The position numbers and the translations under genes were made by a program. Source: Sesamum alatum (lineage: Eukaryota; Streptophyta; Magnoliopsida; Lamiales; Pedaliaceae). From it: a DNA stretch of 64,000 nt. The notes below the pieces were generated by a model, which was not told the origin of the DNA, made no database searches, and was given only the letters and a program-made list of their open reading frames with translations. The DNA lies in NCBI GenBank assembly GCA_034509735.1, contig JACGWO010000012.1, positions 496,001 through 560,000 of the forward strand. The letters run 5' to 3'. Below are positions 37,503-49,666 of the stretch, in pieces (position 1 is the first letter of the stretch; each line of letters opens with the position of its first letter).

Positions 37503-39896
37503 CATCAATCAGTCAATGATATGGACTGAAAGGTATTTCCTACGATTGTGTTGAGTATTAGGCATGTATCCGGACGTGCGATCGATTATGAAGGTTCTCC
37601 AAGCCCTCGATATGGAAAAGATAAAAGTGCATTACTGTCTAAACTTGTTTAAAGGAGTTTGTCGTTGCGCAAAGGTACAAAGCTGAATCCATAGCTCGAA
37701 AGAGGGTTCTAGATGTAGTCCTAGTGCATTTTTATGTTGAATAAGATGGAGTTCTAGTCATATAATCGAAGAGTGGCTTTAATATTGATTATTAGAGTCA
37801 ATACGAATATATTTATAGCCAAAACTGAGTCATCTATCAGTCAATGATAAGGACTGAATGCACAAGGTGTTTCCTACGATTGTGTTGAGTATTAGGCATG
37901 TATCCGGACGTACGATTGATTAGGAACGTTGACCAAGCCCTTGATATGGCAAAGATAAAAAAAAGTGCATTGGTATCTAAACTTGTTTAAAGGAGTTTGT
38001 CGTTGTGCAAAGATACAAAGTTGAGTCGATGCCTCAAAAGAGTGTTTTAGATGTAGTACTAGTGCATTTTTATGTTGAATAAGATGGAGTCTTAGTCATA
38101 TAATCGAACAGTCGTTTTAATATTGAATATTAGAGTCAATATGAAAATATTTATAGCTAAAAATGAGTTATCTATCAGTCAAAGATAATGACTGAAAGCA
38201 CAAGATGTTTCCTACGATTGTGTTGAGTATTGGGCATGTATCCGGACGTACGATTGATTATAAAAGTTCTCCAAGCCCTCGATATGGCAAAGATAAAAGG
38301 GTATTAGTGTCTAAACTTGTTTAAAGGAGTTTGTCGTTGCGGAAAGGTACAAAGCTGAGTCCATGGCTCAAAAGAGTATTCTAGATGTAGTCGTAGTGCA
38401 TTTTTATGTTGTATAAGATGGAGTCCTAGTCATATAATCAAAGAGTGACTTTAATATTGACTATTAGAGTCAATAGGAATATATATATATATATTTATAT
38501 ATATATAGCCAAAAATGAGTCATCTATCAGTCAATAATAAGGACTGAAAGCACAAGGTTTTTCCTACGATTGTGTTGAGTATTAGGCATGTATCCGGACG
38601 TACGATTGATTACAAATGTTGACCAAGCCCTCGATATGGCAATGATAAAAAAAATGGATTAGTATCTGAACTTTTTTTAAGGAGTTTGCCGTTGTGCAAA
38701 TATACAAAGCTGAGTCCATGCCTCAAAAGAGTGTTTTGCATGTAGTACTAGTGCATTTTTATGTTGAATAAGATGGAGTCTTAGTCATATAATCGAAAAG
38801 TAGTTTTAATATTGATTATTAGAGTCAATACGAATATATTTATAGCCAGAACTGAGTTATCTATTAGTCAATGATAAGGACTGAAAGCACAAGGTGTTTC
38901 CTGCGATTGTGTTGAGTATTAGGCATGTATCCGGACGTACAATTGATTATAAAGGTTCTCCTAGCCCTCGATATGGCAAAGATAAAAGGGCATTAGTGTC
39001 TAAACTTGTTTAAAGGAGTTTGTCGTTGCGGAAAGGTACAAAGCTGAGTCCATAGCTCAAAAGAGTGTTCTAGATGTAGTCTTAGTGCATTTTTATGTTG
39101 AATAAGATGGAGTGCTTGTCGTATAATCGAAGAGTGGCTTTAATATTGATTAATAGAGTCAATGCGAATATATTTATAGCAAAAAATGAGTTATCTATCA
39201 GTCAATGATAAGGACTGAAAGCACAAGGTGTTTCCTACGATTGCGTTGAGTATTAGGCATGTATCCGGTCGTACGATTGATTATGAAAGTTCTCCATGCC
39301 CTCGATATGTCAAAGATAAAATTGCTTTAGTGTCTAAACTTGTTTAAAGGAGTTTGTCGTTGCGCAAAGGTAGAAACCTGAGTCCATGGCTCGAAATAGT
39401 GTTCTACATGTAGTCGTGGTGTATTTTTATGTTGAATAAGATGGAGTCCTAGTCGTATAATCGAAGAGTGGCTTTAATATTGATTATTAGAGTCAATACG
39501 AATATATGTATAGCAAAAAATGAGTCATCTATCAATCAATTATAAGGAATGAAATCACAAAGTGTTACGTACGATTGTGTTGTGTATTAGGCATGTATCC
39601 GGATGTACGGATTGTGAAGGTTCTCCAAGCCCTCGATTTGACAAAGATAAAAGTGCATTAGTGTCTAAACTTATTTAAAAGAGTTATTCGTTGTGCAAAG
39701 GTACAAAGCTGAGTCCATGGCTCGAAAGAGTGTTCTAGATGTAGTCCTAGTGCATTTTATTTTGAATAAGATGGAGTCCTAGTCATATAATCGAAGAGTG
39801 GCTTTACTATTGATTATTAGGGTCAATACGAATATTTATAGCCAAAAATGAGTTATCTATCAGTTAATGATAAGGACTTAAAGCACAAGGTGTTTC
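37503..39896 (-). repeat. Satellite, inverted orientation, partial 8-mer HOR copy
   Basis: The same satellite, now reading 'gagtcaatacgaatatatttatagc', the reverse complement of the left array. Monomer classes in order along the + strand are B A B A B B B, scored by 'ggttctccaagccc' (B) or 'cgttgaccaagccc' (A). This matches positions 6-7-8-1-2-3-4 of the 8-monomer HOR defined from 41648 onward. Confidence 0.92.
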
Positions 39897-41647
39897 TTTT
39901 TTTCGGTAAAGGTAAGTTTCATTAAATAGAAAAGAGTTACAAAAATACATGTCAATCAATCGGAACCTTTGAAATGAGTCCAAGGGATCCGCCACAGTCT
40001 AAATAATGCTATAGTACTAATATTATAAGGAAGATCAGAACTCAAAATAAGTTGTCGGATTTCCTCAACCACTAATCTCCCTATCGTATCAGCAGTACGC
40101 TCGGTTACTTGGAACCTCCTTCGGTTGCGTTCTTGCCATAGGTGGTAGATAAATGAAGCCAACAAAGCTCTATATGCCGCATTAATACATGTCGTCCTCT
40201 CCACCCTGTAGATGCCCAAGTAACATCCGTATTCCACTCTCGGTTCGGCCATGGAAACCGGACTCGGCGTCTGATGGCTCCAAGGCATTGACGTGAAAAC
40301 CGACAATCAAAGAACATGTGAGTATGACTTTCAGATTGTCCGTCAGTGCATAGAATAACAAATAGTGTCCAAGTGAAGAACCAAGGCTTATCTAAAGTGG
40401 ATAATTGTCCAAAGATAGCAAGCCACAGAATAAAGGTGTTGCGTGGATTTTAAAAGGCCCCAAAAGAAGTGAAGGCCAAACAACTTTTGTGAGGATGTCC
40501 GTAGAGCTCTATATGCCTCCGATGTAGAAAAACCTTTTCCTGTTCCTCTCTAGAGAATCCGATCCTGTCCACCATGGATGGTGGGCAAGGACTGCAAAAT
40601 AACCAAGCACTCCATGTCTGTGATAAGTGGCCAATTCCATTCCCCTCAAGAATGACAGATTTCAATAAATCAGTACCTAGTGTTCCAGTCAAGCCAGGAC
40701 CCTTGGTATCTGCTGAATAAGAGGGCCTAGGTAGTGCCAAGGGTCATGCCATAGAGATGTGGAGCCACCATCACCAATAATGTAATCAATACGAGGCTTC
40801 AAAATAGGTCGCAGGCGGAGAAGCTTCCTCCATTCCCATGATCCCGCTTTGTCTCCCACCGTCCAAACAGATTTACCACGAAGTCTGTAATGGTAGATCC
40901 ACGCCACCCAGATAGAAGAAGAAGTGCTATGATTTATAACCGACCACAGGTGTTTACTCATCAAGGCATAATTAAGTGTCTGAACATGTCGAATACCTTG
41001 ACCACCTTCCGCCTTAGGTAGACACACTTGTGACCAAGCAACTTTCGCGTATCCCGACTGTGAGGATCCTTTCCAAAGGAAGTTTATCATCAACTGCTTA
41101 ATGCACCGAATAATCCCTTTTGGCAAAATAAATGCCAAGGACCAGTAAGTGTTAAAGGCCATGAGGACTGATTTTATCAACTGAACACGTCCCGCAAATG
41201 TAAGTTGTACACCTTCCCAACTTTTAATTCACTTCTCAATTTTCTGCAACAGAGGCTGGCAATCTGATATTTTAAGACGTGAAGAGAGAAGTGGGAGACA
41301 ACCGGCATAGGCCCTCCTGGAATCCCAATAACTGCAGGAGTGCATCCTTGTTGTCCTGGGCGGATTTGGAGGTAATAATCTGACTCTTAGCAAGGTTGGC
41401 AAATAATCCGAAAGACCCGAAAAAATTTGAAGGCCCCTATGGAAAACACCCACCGAACCCTCATCAGCACTACTGAATAGCAACAGATCGTCGGCGAAAC
41501 TCAACCGGAAAAGTCCAATCTCCTGGCACTTCCAGTGGAACCGAAATCCTTCATCCTTGTCTTAACCCTCGTGCTCCGGTAAAAAAACCATAAATGCTAC
41601 CATTAAGGCACACCGAAAAGGAGGTCGTTGTAACACACTCCTCCATA
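39897..41647 (-). mobile_element. LINE E: 5'-truncated LINE of a second family
   Basis: In reverse orientation. It starts with a short T-run (39897-39903) and 'cggtaaaggtaagtttcatt', then a very short 3' UTR and ORF2 remnants to 41647. It is closely related to LINE F (59191-60266) and distinct from LINE A. No target-site duplication is visible: the left flank is '...acaaggtgtttc' and the right flank is 'gccaaaaattag'. By HOR phase the two flanks lie about 1.28 kb apart within the unit, so insertion or later recombination removed satellite sequence. Confidence 0.9.
39956..41647 (-). pseudogene. LINE ORF2 remnant: RT C-terminal half + zf-RVT (LINE E)
   Basis: Non-LTR reverse transcriptase fragments in several frames. 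Nearest the 5' end, the string CLNGSIYGFF and then GLRQG are read. The usual DPLSPY block is deleted and the sequence passes straight to a frame with the catalytic SFADDLLLF (start of 41229-41504). Frame 40689-41180 carries the post-RT region (IKSVLMAFNTYWSLAFILPKG, GYAKVAWSQVCLPK, LWHDPWH). Frames at 40105-40317 and 39956-40306 carry the zf-RVT end (MFFDCRFSRQC) and the C-terminus ALFRLWRIPWTHF, which parallels FCLWRIPWSH of LINE A. Multiple frameshifts and an internal deletion make it inactive. Confidence 0.9.
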
Positions 41648-44314
41648 GCCAAAAATTAGTCATCTATCAATCAATAATAAGGACTGAAAGCACAAGGTGT
41701 CTCCTACGATTGTGTTGAGTATTAGGAATGTATCCGGACGTACGATTGATTATAAATTTTGACCAAGCCCTCGATATGGCAATGACAAAACAAGTGGATT
41801 GGTATCTGAACTTGTTTAAAGGGGTTTGTCGTTGTGCAAAGATACAAAGCTGAGTCCATGCCTCAAAAGAGTGTTTTAGATGTAGTACTAGTGCATTTTT
41901 ATGTTGAATAAGATGGAGTCTTAGTCATATAATCGAAGAGTGGTTTTAAATTATTAGAGTCAATACGAATATATTTATAGCAAAAAATGAGTTATCCATC
42001 AGTCAATAATAAGGACTGAAAGCACAAGGTGTTTCCTATGATTGTGTTGAGTATTAGACATGTATCCAGACGTGCGATTGATTATAAAGGTTCTCCAAGC
42101 CCTCGATATGGCAAAGATAAAAGGGCATTAGTGTCTAAACTTGTTTAAAGGAGTTTGCCGTTGCGGAAAGGTACAAAGCCGAGTCCATGGCTCAAATGAG
42201 TGTTATAGATGTAGTCTTAGTGCATTTTTATGTTGAATAATATGGAGTCCTTGTCGTATAATCGAAGAGTGGCATTAATATTGATTAATAGAGTCAATGC
42301 GAATATATTTATAGCAAAAAATGAGTTATCTACCAGTCAATGATAAGGACTGAAAGCACAAGGTGTTTCCTACGATTGTGTTGAGTATTAGGCATGTATC
42401 CGGACGTACGATTGATTATGAAGGGTCTCCAAGCCCTCGATATGTCAAAGATAAAACTGCTTTAGTGTCTAAACTTGTTTAAAGGAGTTTGTCGTTGCGC
42501 AAAGGTAGAAACCTGAGGCCATGGCTCGAAATAGTGTTCTAGATGTAGTCCTGGTCTATTTTTATGTTGAATAAGATGGAATCCTACTCGTATAATCGAA
42601 GAGTGGCTTTAATATTTATTATTAGAGTCAATACGAATATATGTATAGCAAAAAATGAGTCATCTGTCAGTCAATGATAAGGACCGAAAGCACAAGGTGT
42701 TACGTACAATTGTGTCGTGTATTAGGCATGTATCCGGACGTACGATTGATTGTGAAGGTTCTCCAAGCCCTCGATTTGGCAAAGATATAAGTGCATTAGT
42801 GTCTAAATTTATTTAGAAGAGTTTGCCGTTGTGCAAAGGTACAAAGTTGAGTCCATGGCTCGAAAGAGTGTTCTAGATGTACTCCTGGTGCATTTTTATT
42901 TTGAATAAGAAGGAGTCCTAGTCATATAATCGAAGAGTGGCTTTACTATTGATTATTAGGGTCAATACGAATATTTATAGCCAAAAATGAGTTATCTATC
43001 AGTTAATGATAAGGACTGAAAGCACAAGGTGTTTCCTACGATTGTGTTGAGTATTAGGCATGTATCCGGACGTAGGATTGATTATGAAGGTTCTCAATTC
43101 CCTCGATATGGCAAAGATAAAAGTGCATTAGTGTCTAAACTTGTTTGAAGGAGTTTGTCGTTGTGCAAAGGTACAAAGCTGAGTCTATGGCTTAAAAGAG
43201 TGTTTTAGATGTAGTTCTAGTGCATTTTCATGTTGAATAAGATGGAGTCCTAGTCATATAATCGAAGAATGGCTTTACTATTGATTATTAGAGTGAATAT
43301 GAATATGATTATTGCCAAAAATGAGGCATCAATCAGTCAATGATAAGGACTGAAAGGTATTTCCTGTGACTGTGTTGAGTATTAGGCATGTATCCGGACG
43401 TGCGATTGATTATGAGGGTTCTCCAAGTCCTCGATATGGAAAAGATAAAAGTGCATTACTGTCTAAACTCGTTTAAAGGAGTTTGTTGTTGGGCAAAGGT
43501 ACAAAGCTGAAATCCACAGCTCGATAGAGGGTTCTAGATGTAGTGCTAGTGCATTTTTATGTTGAATAAGATGGAGTCCTAGTCATATAGTCGAAGAGTG
43601 GCTTTAATAATGATTATTAGAGTCAATACGAATATATTTATAGCAAAAAATGAGTCATCTATCAGTCAATGATAAGGAATGAAAGCACAAGGTGTTTCCT
43701 ACGATATTGTTGAGTATTAGGCATGTATCCGGACGTACGATTGATTACGAACGTTGACCAAGCCCTCGATAGGACAAAGATAAAAAAAAGTGCATTGGTA
43801 TCTAAACTTGTTTAAAGGAGTTTGTCGTTGTGCAAAGATACCTAAGTCCATGCCTCAAAAGAGTGTTTTAGATGTAGTACTAGTGCATTTTTATGCTGAA
43901 TAAGATGGAGTCTTAGTCATATAATCGAACAGTCATTTTAATATTGATTATTAGAGTCAATACGAAAATATTTATAGCCAAAAATGAGTTATCTATTAGT
44001 CAATGATAATGACTGAAAGCAAAAGGTGTTTCCTACGATTGTGCTGAGTATTGGGCATTTATCCGGACGTACGATTGAATATAAATGTTCTCCAAGCCCT
44101 CGATATGGCAAAGATAAAAGGGCATTAGTGCCTAAACTTGTTTAAAGGAGTTTGTCGTTGTGGAAAGGTACAAAGCTGAGTCCATGGGTCAAAAGAGTGT
44201 TCTAGATGTTGTCCTAGTGCATTTTTATGTTGTGTAAGATGGAGTCCTAGTCATATAATCGAAGAGTGGCTTTAATATTGACTATTAGAGTCAATACGAA
44301 TATATATATATATA
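41648..44314 (-). repeat. 8-monomer satellite HOR, copy 1
   Basis: Begins 'gccaaaaattagtcatc'. Monomer classes along the + strand are A B B B B B A B, read from the 'ttgaccaagccc' (A) or 'ttctcc/ttctca' (B) signature at about 41760, 42095, 42425, 42757, 43090, 43415, 43752 and 44087. It is 2667 bp long. HOR-specific variants include 'ctcgatttgg' (monomer 4), 'ctcaattccctcg' (monomer 5) and 'gaggcatcaatcagtc' (start of monomer 6). Confidence 0.9.
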
Positions 44315-46988
44315 GCCAAAAATTAGTCATCTCTCAGTCAATAATAAGGACTGAAAGCACAAGGTGTCTCCTACGATTGTGTTGAGTATTAGGAATGTAT
44401 CCGGACGTACGATTGATTACGAATGTTGACCAAGCCCTCGATATGGCAATGACAAAACAAGTGGATTGGTATCTGAACTTGTTTAAAGGGGTTTATCGTT
44501 GTGCAAAGATACAAAGCTGAGTCCATGCCTCAAAAGAGTGTTTTAGACGTAGTACTAGTGCATTTTTATGTTGAATAAGATGGAGTCTTAGTCATATAAT
44601 CGAAGAGTGGTTTTAAATTATTAGAGTCAATACGAATATATTTATAGCAAAAAATGAGTTATCCATCAGTCAATAATAAGGACTGAAAGCACAAGGTGTT
44701 TCCTATGATTGTGTTGAGTATTAGACATGTATCCAGACGTACGATTGATTATAAAGGTTCTCCAAGCCCTCGATATGGCAAAGATAAAAGGGCATTAGTG
44801 TCTAAACTTGTTTAAAGGAGTTTGCCGTTGCAGAAAGGTACAAAGCTGAGTCCATGGCTCGAAATGAGTGTTATAGATGTAGTCTTAGTGCATTTTTATG
44901 TTGAATAATATGGAGTCCTTGTCGTATAATCGAAGAGTGGCATTAATATTGATTAATAGAGTCAATGCGAATATATTTATAGCAAAAAATGAGTTATCTA
45001 TAGTCAATGATAAGGACTGAAAGCACAAGGTGTTTCCTACGATTTGTGTTGAGTATTAGGCATGTATCCGGACGTACGATTGATTATGAAGGGTCTCCAA
45101 GCCCTCGATATGTCAAAGATAAAACTGCTTTAGTGTCTAAACTTGTTTAAAGGAGTTTTGTCGTTGCGCAAAGGTAGAAAACCTGAGGCCATGGCTCGAA
45201 ATAGTGTTCTAGATGTAGTCCTGGTCTATTCTTATGTTGAATAAGATGGAATCCTACTCGTATAATCGAAGAGTGGCTTTAATATTGATTATTAGAGTCA
45301 ATACGAATATATGTATAGCAAAAAATGAGTCATCTATCAGTCAATGATAAGGACGAAAGCACAAGGTGTTACGTACGAATTGTGTCGTGTATTAGGCATG
45401 TATCCGGACGTACATTGATTAGTGAAGGTTCTCCAAGCCCTCGATTTGGCAAAGATATAAAGTGCATTAGTGTCTAAATTTATTTAAAGGAATTGTTTGT
45501 CGTTGGGCAAAGGTACAAAGCTGAGTCCATGGCTCGAAAGAGTGTTCTAGATGTACTGGTGGTGCATTTTTATTTTGAATAAGAAGGAGTCCTAGTCATA
45601 TAATCGAAGAGTGGCTTTACTATTGATTATTAGGGTCAATACGAATATTTATAGCCAAAAATGAGTTATCTATCAGTTAATGATAAGGACTGAAAGCACA
45701 AGGTGTTTCCTATGATTGTGTTGAGTATTAGGCATGTATCCGGACGTAGGATTGATTATGAAGGTTCTCAATTCCCTCGATATGGCAAAGATAAAAGTGC
45801 ATTAGTGTCTAAATTGTTTGAAGGAGTTTGTCGTTGTGCAAAGGTACAAAGCTGAGTCTATGGCTTAAAAGAGTGTTTAGATGTAGTTCTAGTGCATTTT
45901 CATGTTGAATAAGATGGAGTCCTAGTCATATAATCGAAAGAATGGCTTTACTATTGATTATTAGAGTCAATATGAATATGATTATCGCCAAAAATGAGGC
46001 ATCAATCAGTCAATGATAAGGACTGAAAGGTATTTCCTGTGACTGTGTTGAGTATTAGGCATGTATCCGGACGTGTGATTGATTATGAGGTTCTCCAAGT
46101 CCTCGATATGGAAAGATAAAAGTGCATTACTGTCTAAACTCGTTTAAAGGAGTTTGTTGTTGGGCAAAGGTACAAAGCTGAATCCATAGCTCGAAAGAGG
46201 GTTCTAGATGTAGTCCTAGTGCATTTTATGTTGAATAAGATGGAGTCCTAGTCATATAATCGAAAGAGTGGCTTTAATATTGATTATTAGAGTCAATACG
46301 AATATATTTATAGCAAAAAATGAGTCATCTATCAGTCAATGATAAGGAATGAAAGCACAAGGTGTTTCCTACGATTGTGTTGAGTATTAGGCATGTATCC
46401 GGACGTACGATTGATTACGAACGTTGACCAAGCCCTCGATAGGGCAAAGATAAAAAAAAGTGCATTGGTATCTAAACTTGTTTAAAGGAGTTTGTCGTTG
46501 TGCAAAGATACAAAGCTAAGTCCATGCCTCAAAAGAGTGTTTTAGATGTAGTACTAGTGCATTTTTATGTTGAATAAGATGGAGTCTTAGTCATATAATC
46601 GAACAGTCGTTTTAATATTGATTATTAGAGTCAATACGAAAATAGTTATAGCCAAAAATGAGTTATCTATTAGTCAATGATAATGACTGAAAGCACAAGG
46701 TGTTTCCTACGATTGTGCTGAGTATTGGGCATGTATCCGGGTGTACGATTGATTATAAAAGTTCTCCAAGCCCTCGATATGGCAAAGATAAAAGGGCATT
46801 AGTGTCTAAACTTGTTTAAAGGAGTTTGTCGTTGCGGAAAGGTACAAAGCTGAGTCCATGGGTCAAAAGAGTGTTCTAGATGTTGTCCTAGTGCATTTTT
46901 ATGTTGTGTAAGATGGAGTCCTAGTCATATAATCGAAGAGTGGCTTTAATATTGACTATTAGAGTCAATACGAATATATTATATATTA
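44315..46988 (-). repeat. 8-monomer satellite HOR, copy 2
   Basis: 2674 bp with the same order of classes and the same monomer-specific variants as copy 1, for example 'ctcgatttgg' near 45444, 'ctcaattccctcg' near 45769 and 'gaggcatcaatcagtc' near 45997. Similarity to copy 1 is visibly higher than between neighbouring monomers, which defines a true HOR. Confidence 0.9.
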
Positions 46989-49666
46989 GCCAAAAATTAG
47001 TCATCTATCAGTCAATATAAGGACTGAAAGCACAAGGTGTTCCTACGATTGTGTTGAGTATTAGGAATGTATCCGGACGTACGATTGATTACGAATGGTT
47101 GACCAAGCCCTCGATATGGCAATGACAAAACAAGTGGATTAGGTATCTGAACTTGTTTAAAGGGGTTTATCGTTGTGCAAAGGTACAAAGCTGAGTCCAT
47201 GGCTCAAAGAGTGTTTTAGATGTAGTACCTAGTGCATTTTTATGTTGAATAAGATGGAGTCTTAGTCATATAATCGAAGAGTGGTTTTAATATTATTAGA
47301 GTCAATACGAATATATTTATAGCAAAAAATGAGTTATCCATCAGTCAATAATAAGGACTGAAAGCACAAGGTGTTTCCTATGATTGTGTTGAGTATTAGA
47401 CATGTATCCGACGTACGATTGATTATGAAGGTTCTCCAAGCCCTCGATATGGCAAAGATAAAAGTGCATTAGTGTCTAAACTTGTTTTAAAGGAGTTTGC
47501 CGTTGCAAAGGTACAAAGCCGAGTCCATGGCTCAAATGAGTGTTATAGATGTAGTCCTTAGTGCATTTTTATGTTGAATAATATGGAGTCCTTGTCGTAT
47601 AATCGAAGAGTGGCATTAATATTGATTAATTAGAGTCAATGCGAATATATTTATAGCAAAAACTGAGTTATCTACCAGTCAATGATAAGGACTGAAAGCA
47701 CAAGGTGTTTCCTACGATTGTGTTGAGTATTAGGCATGTATCCGGACGTACGATTGATTATGAAGGGTCTCCAAGCCCTCGATATGTCAAAGATAAAACT
47801 GCTTTAGTGTCTAAACTTGTTTAAAGGAGTTTGTCGTTGCGCAAAAGGTAGAAAGCCTGAGTTCCATGGCTCGAAATAGTGTTCTAGATGTAGTCCTTAG
47901 TCATTTTTATGTTGAATAAGATGGAATCCTTAGTCGTATAATCGAAGAGTGGCTTTAATATTGATTATTAGAGTCAATACGAATATATTTATAGCAAAAA
48001 ATGAGTCATCTATCAGTCAATGATAAGGACCGAAAGCAAAGGTGTTACGTACGATTTGTGTTGGTATGAGGCATGTATCCGGACGTACGATTGATTGTGA
48101 AGGTTCTCCAAGCCCTCGATTTGGCAAAGATAAAAGTGCATTAGTGTCTAAATTTTTATTTAAAAGAGTTTGTCGTTGTGCAAAAGGTACAAAAAGCCGA
48201 GTGCATGGCTCGAAAGAGTGTTCTAGATGTACTCCTGGTGCATTTTTTTTGAATAAGAAGGAGTCCTAGTCATATAATCGAAGAGTGGCTTTACTATTGA
48301 TTATTAGGGTCAATACGAATATTTTATAGCAAAAATGAGTTATCTATCAGTCAATGATAAGGACTGAAAGCACAAGGTATTTCCTACGATTGTGTTGAGT
48401 ATTAGGCATGTATCCGGACGTAGGATTGATTATGAAGGTTCTCAAATTCCCTCGATATGGCAAAGATAAAAGTGCATTAGTGTCTAAACTTGTTTGAAAG
48501 GAGTTTGTCGTTGTGCAAAGGTACAAAGCTAGAGTCTATGGCTAAAAGAGTGTTTAGATGTAGTTCTAGTGCATTTTTATGTTGAATAAGATGGAGTCCT
48601 AGTCATATAATCAAAGAATGGCTTTTAATATTGATTATTAGAGTCAATATGAATATGATTATCGCCAAAAATGAGTCATCAATCAGTCAATGATAAGGAC
48701 TGCAAGGTATTTCCTGTGACGATTGTGTTGAGTATTAGACATGTATCCTGACGTGCGATTGATTATGAAGGTTCTCCAAATCCTCGATATGGAAAAGATA
48801 AAAGTGCATTACTGTCCTAAACTCGTTTTAAAGGAGTTTGTTTTGTTGCCGCAAAGGTACAAAGCTTGAATCCATGGCTCGAAAGAGGTTCTAGATGTAG
48901 TCCTATGGCATTTTTATGTTGAATAAGGGAGTCCTATTCATATAATCGAAGAGTGGCTTTAAATATTGATTATTAGAGTCAATACGAATATATTTATAGC
49001 AAAAAATGAGTCATCTATCAGTCAATGATAAGGACTGAAAGCACAAGGTGTTTCCTACGATTGTGTTGAGTATTAGCATGTATCCGGGACGTACGATTGA
49101 TTACGAAGTTGACCAAGCCCTCGATAGGGCAAAGATAAAAGTGCATTAGTGTCTAAACTTGTTTAAAGGAGTTTGTCATTGTGCAAAGGTATACAAAGCT
49201 AAGTCCATGCTCAAAAAGAGTGTTTTAGATGTAGTACTAGTGCATTTTTTATGTTGAATAAGATGGAGTCTTAGTCAATATAATCGAACAGTCGTTTTAA
49301 TATTGATTATTAGAGTCAATACGAATAATAGTTATAGCCAAAAAATGAGTCATCTATTAGTCAATGATAAGGACTGAAAGCACAAGGTGTTTCCTACGAT
49401 TGTGTTGAGTATTGGCATGTATCCGGACGATTGATTAAAAGGTTCTCCAAGCCCTCGATATGGCAAAGATAAAAGTGCATTAAGTGTCTAAACTTGTTTA
49501 AAGGAGTTTGTCGTTGCGGAAAGGTACAAAGCTGAGTCCATGGGTCGAAAGAGTGTTCTAGATGTTGTCCTAGTGCATTTTTATGTTGTATAAGATGGAG
49601 TCCTAGTCATATAATGAAGAGTGGCTTTAATATTGATTATTAGAGTCAATACGAATATATATTATA
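46989..49666 (-). repeat. 8-monomer satellite HOR, copy 3
   Basis: About 2678 bp with the A B B B B B A B order retained. Single-base insertions and deletions become frequent (for example 'tagtacctagtgc' near 47223 and 'gttttgttgccgc' near 48840), unlike copies 1 and 2. Confidence 0.87.
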
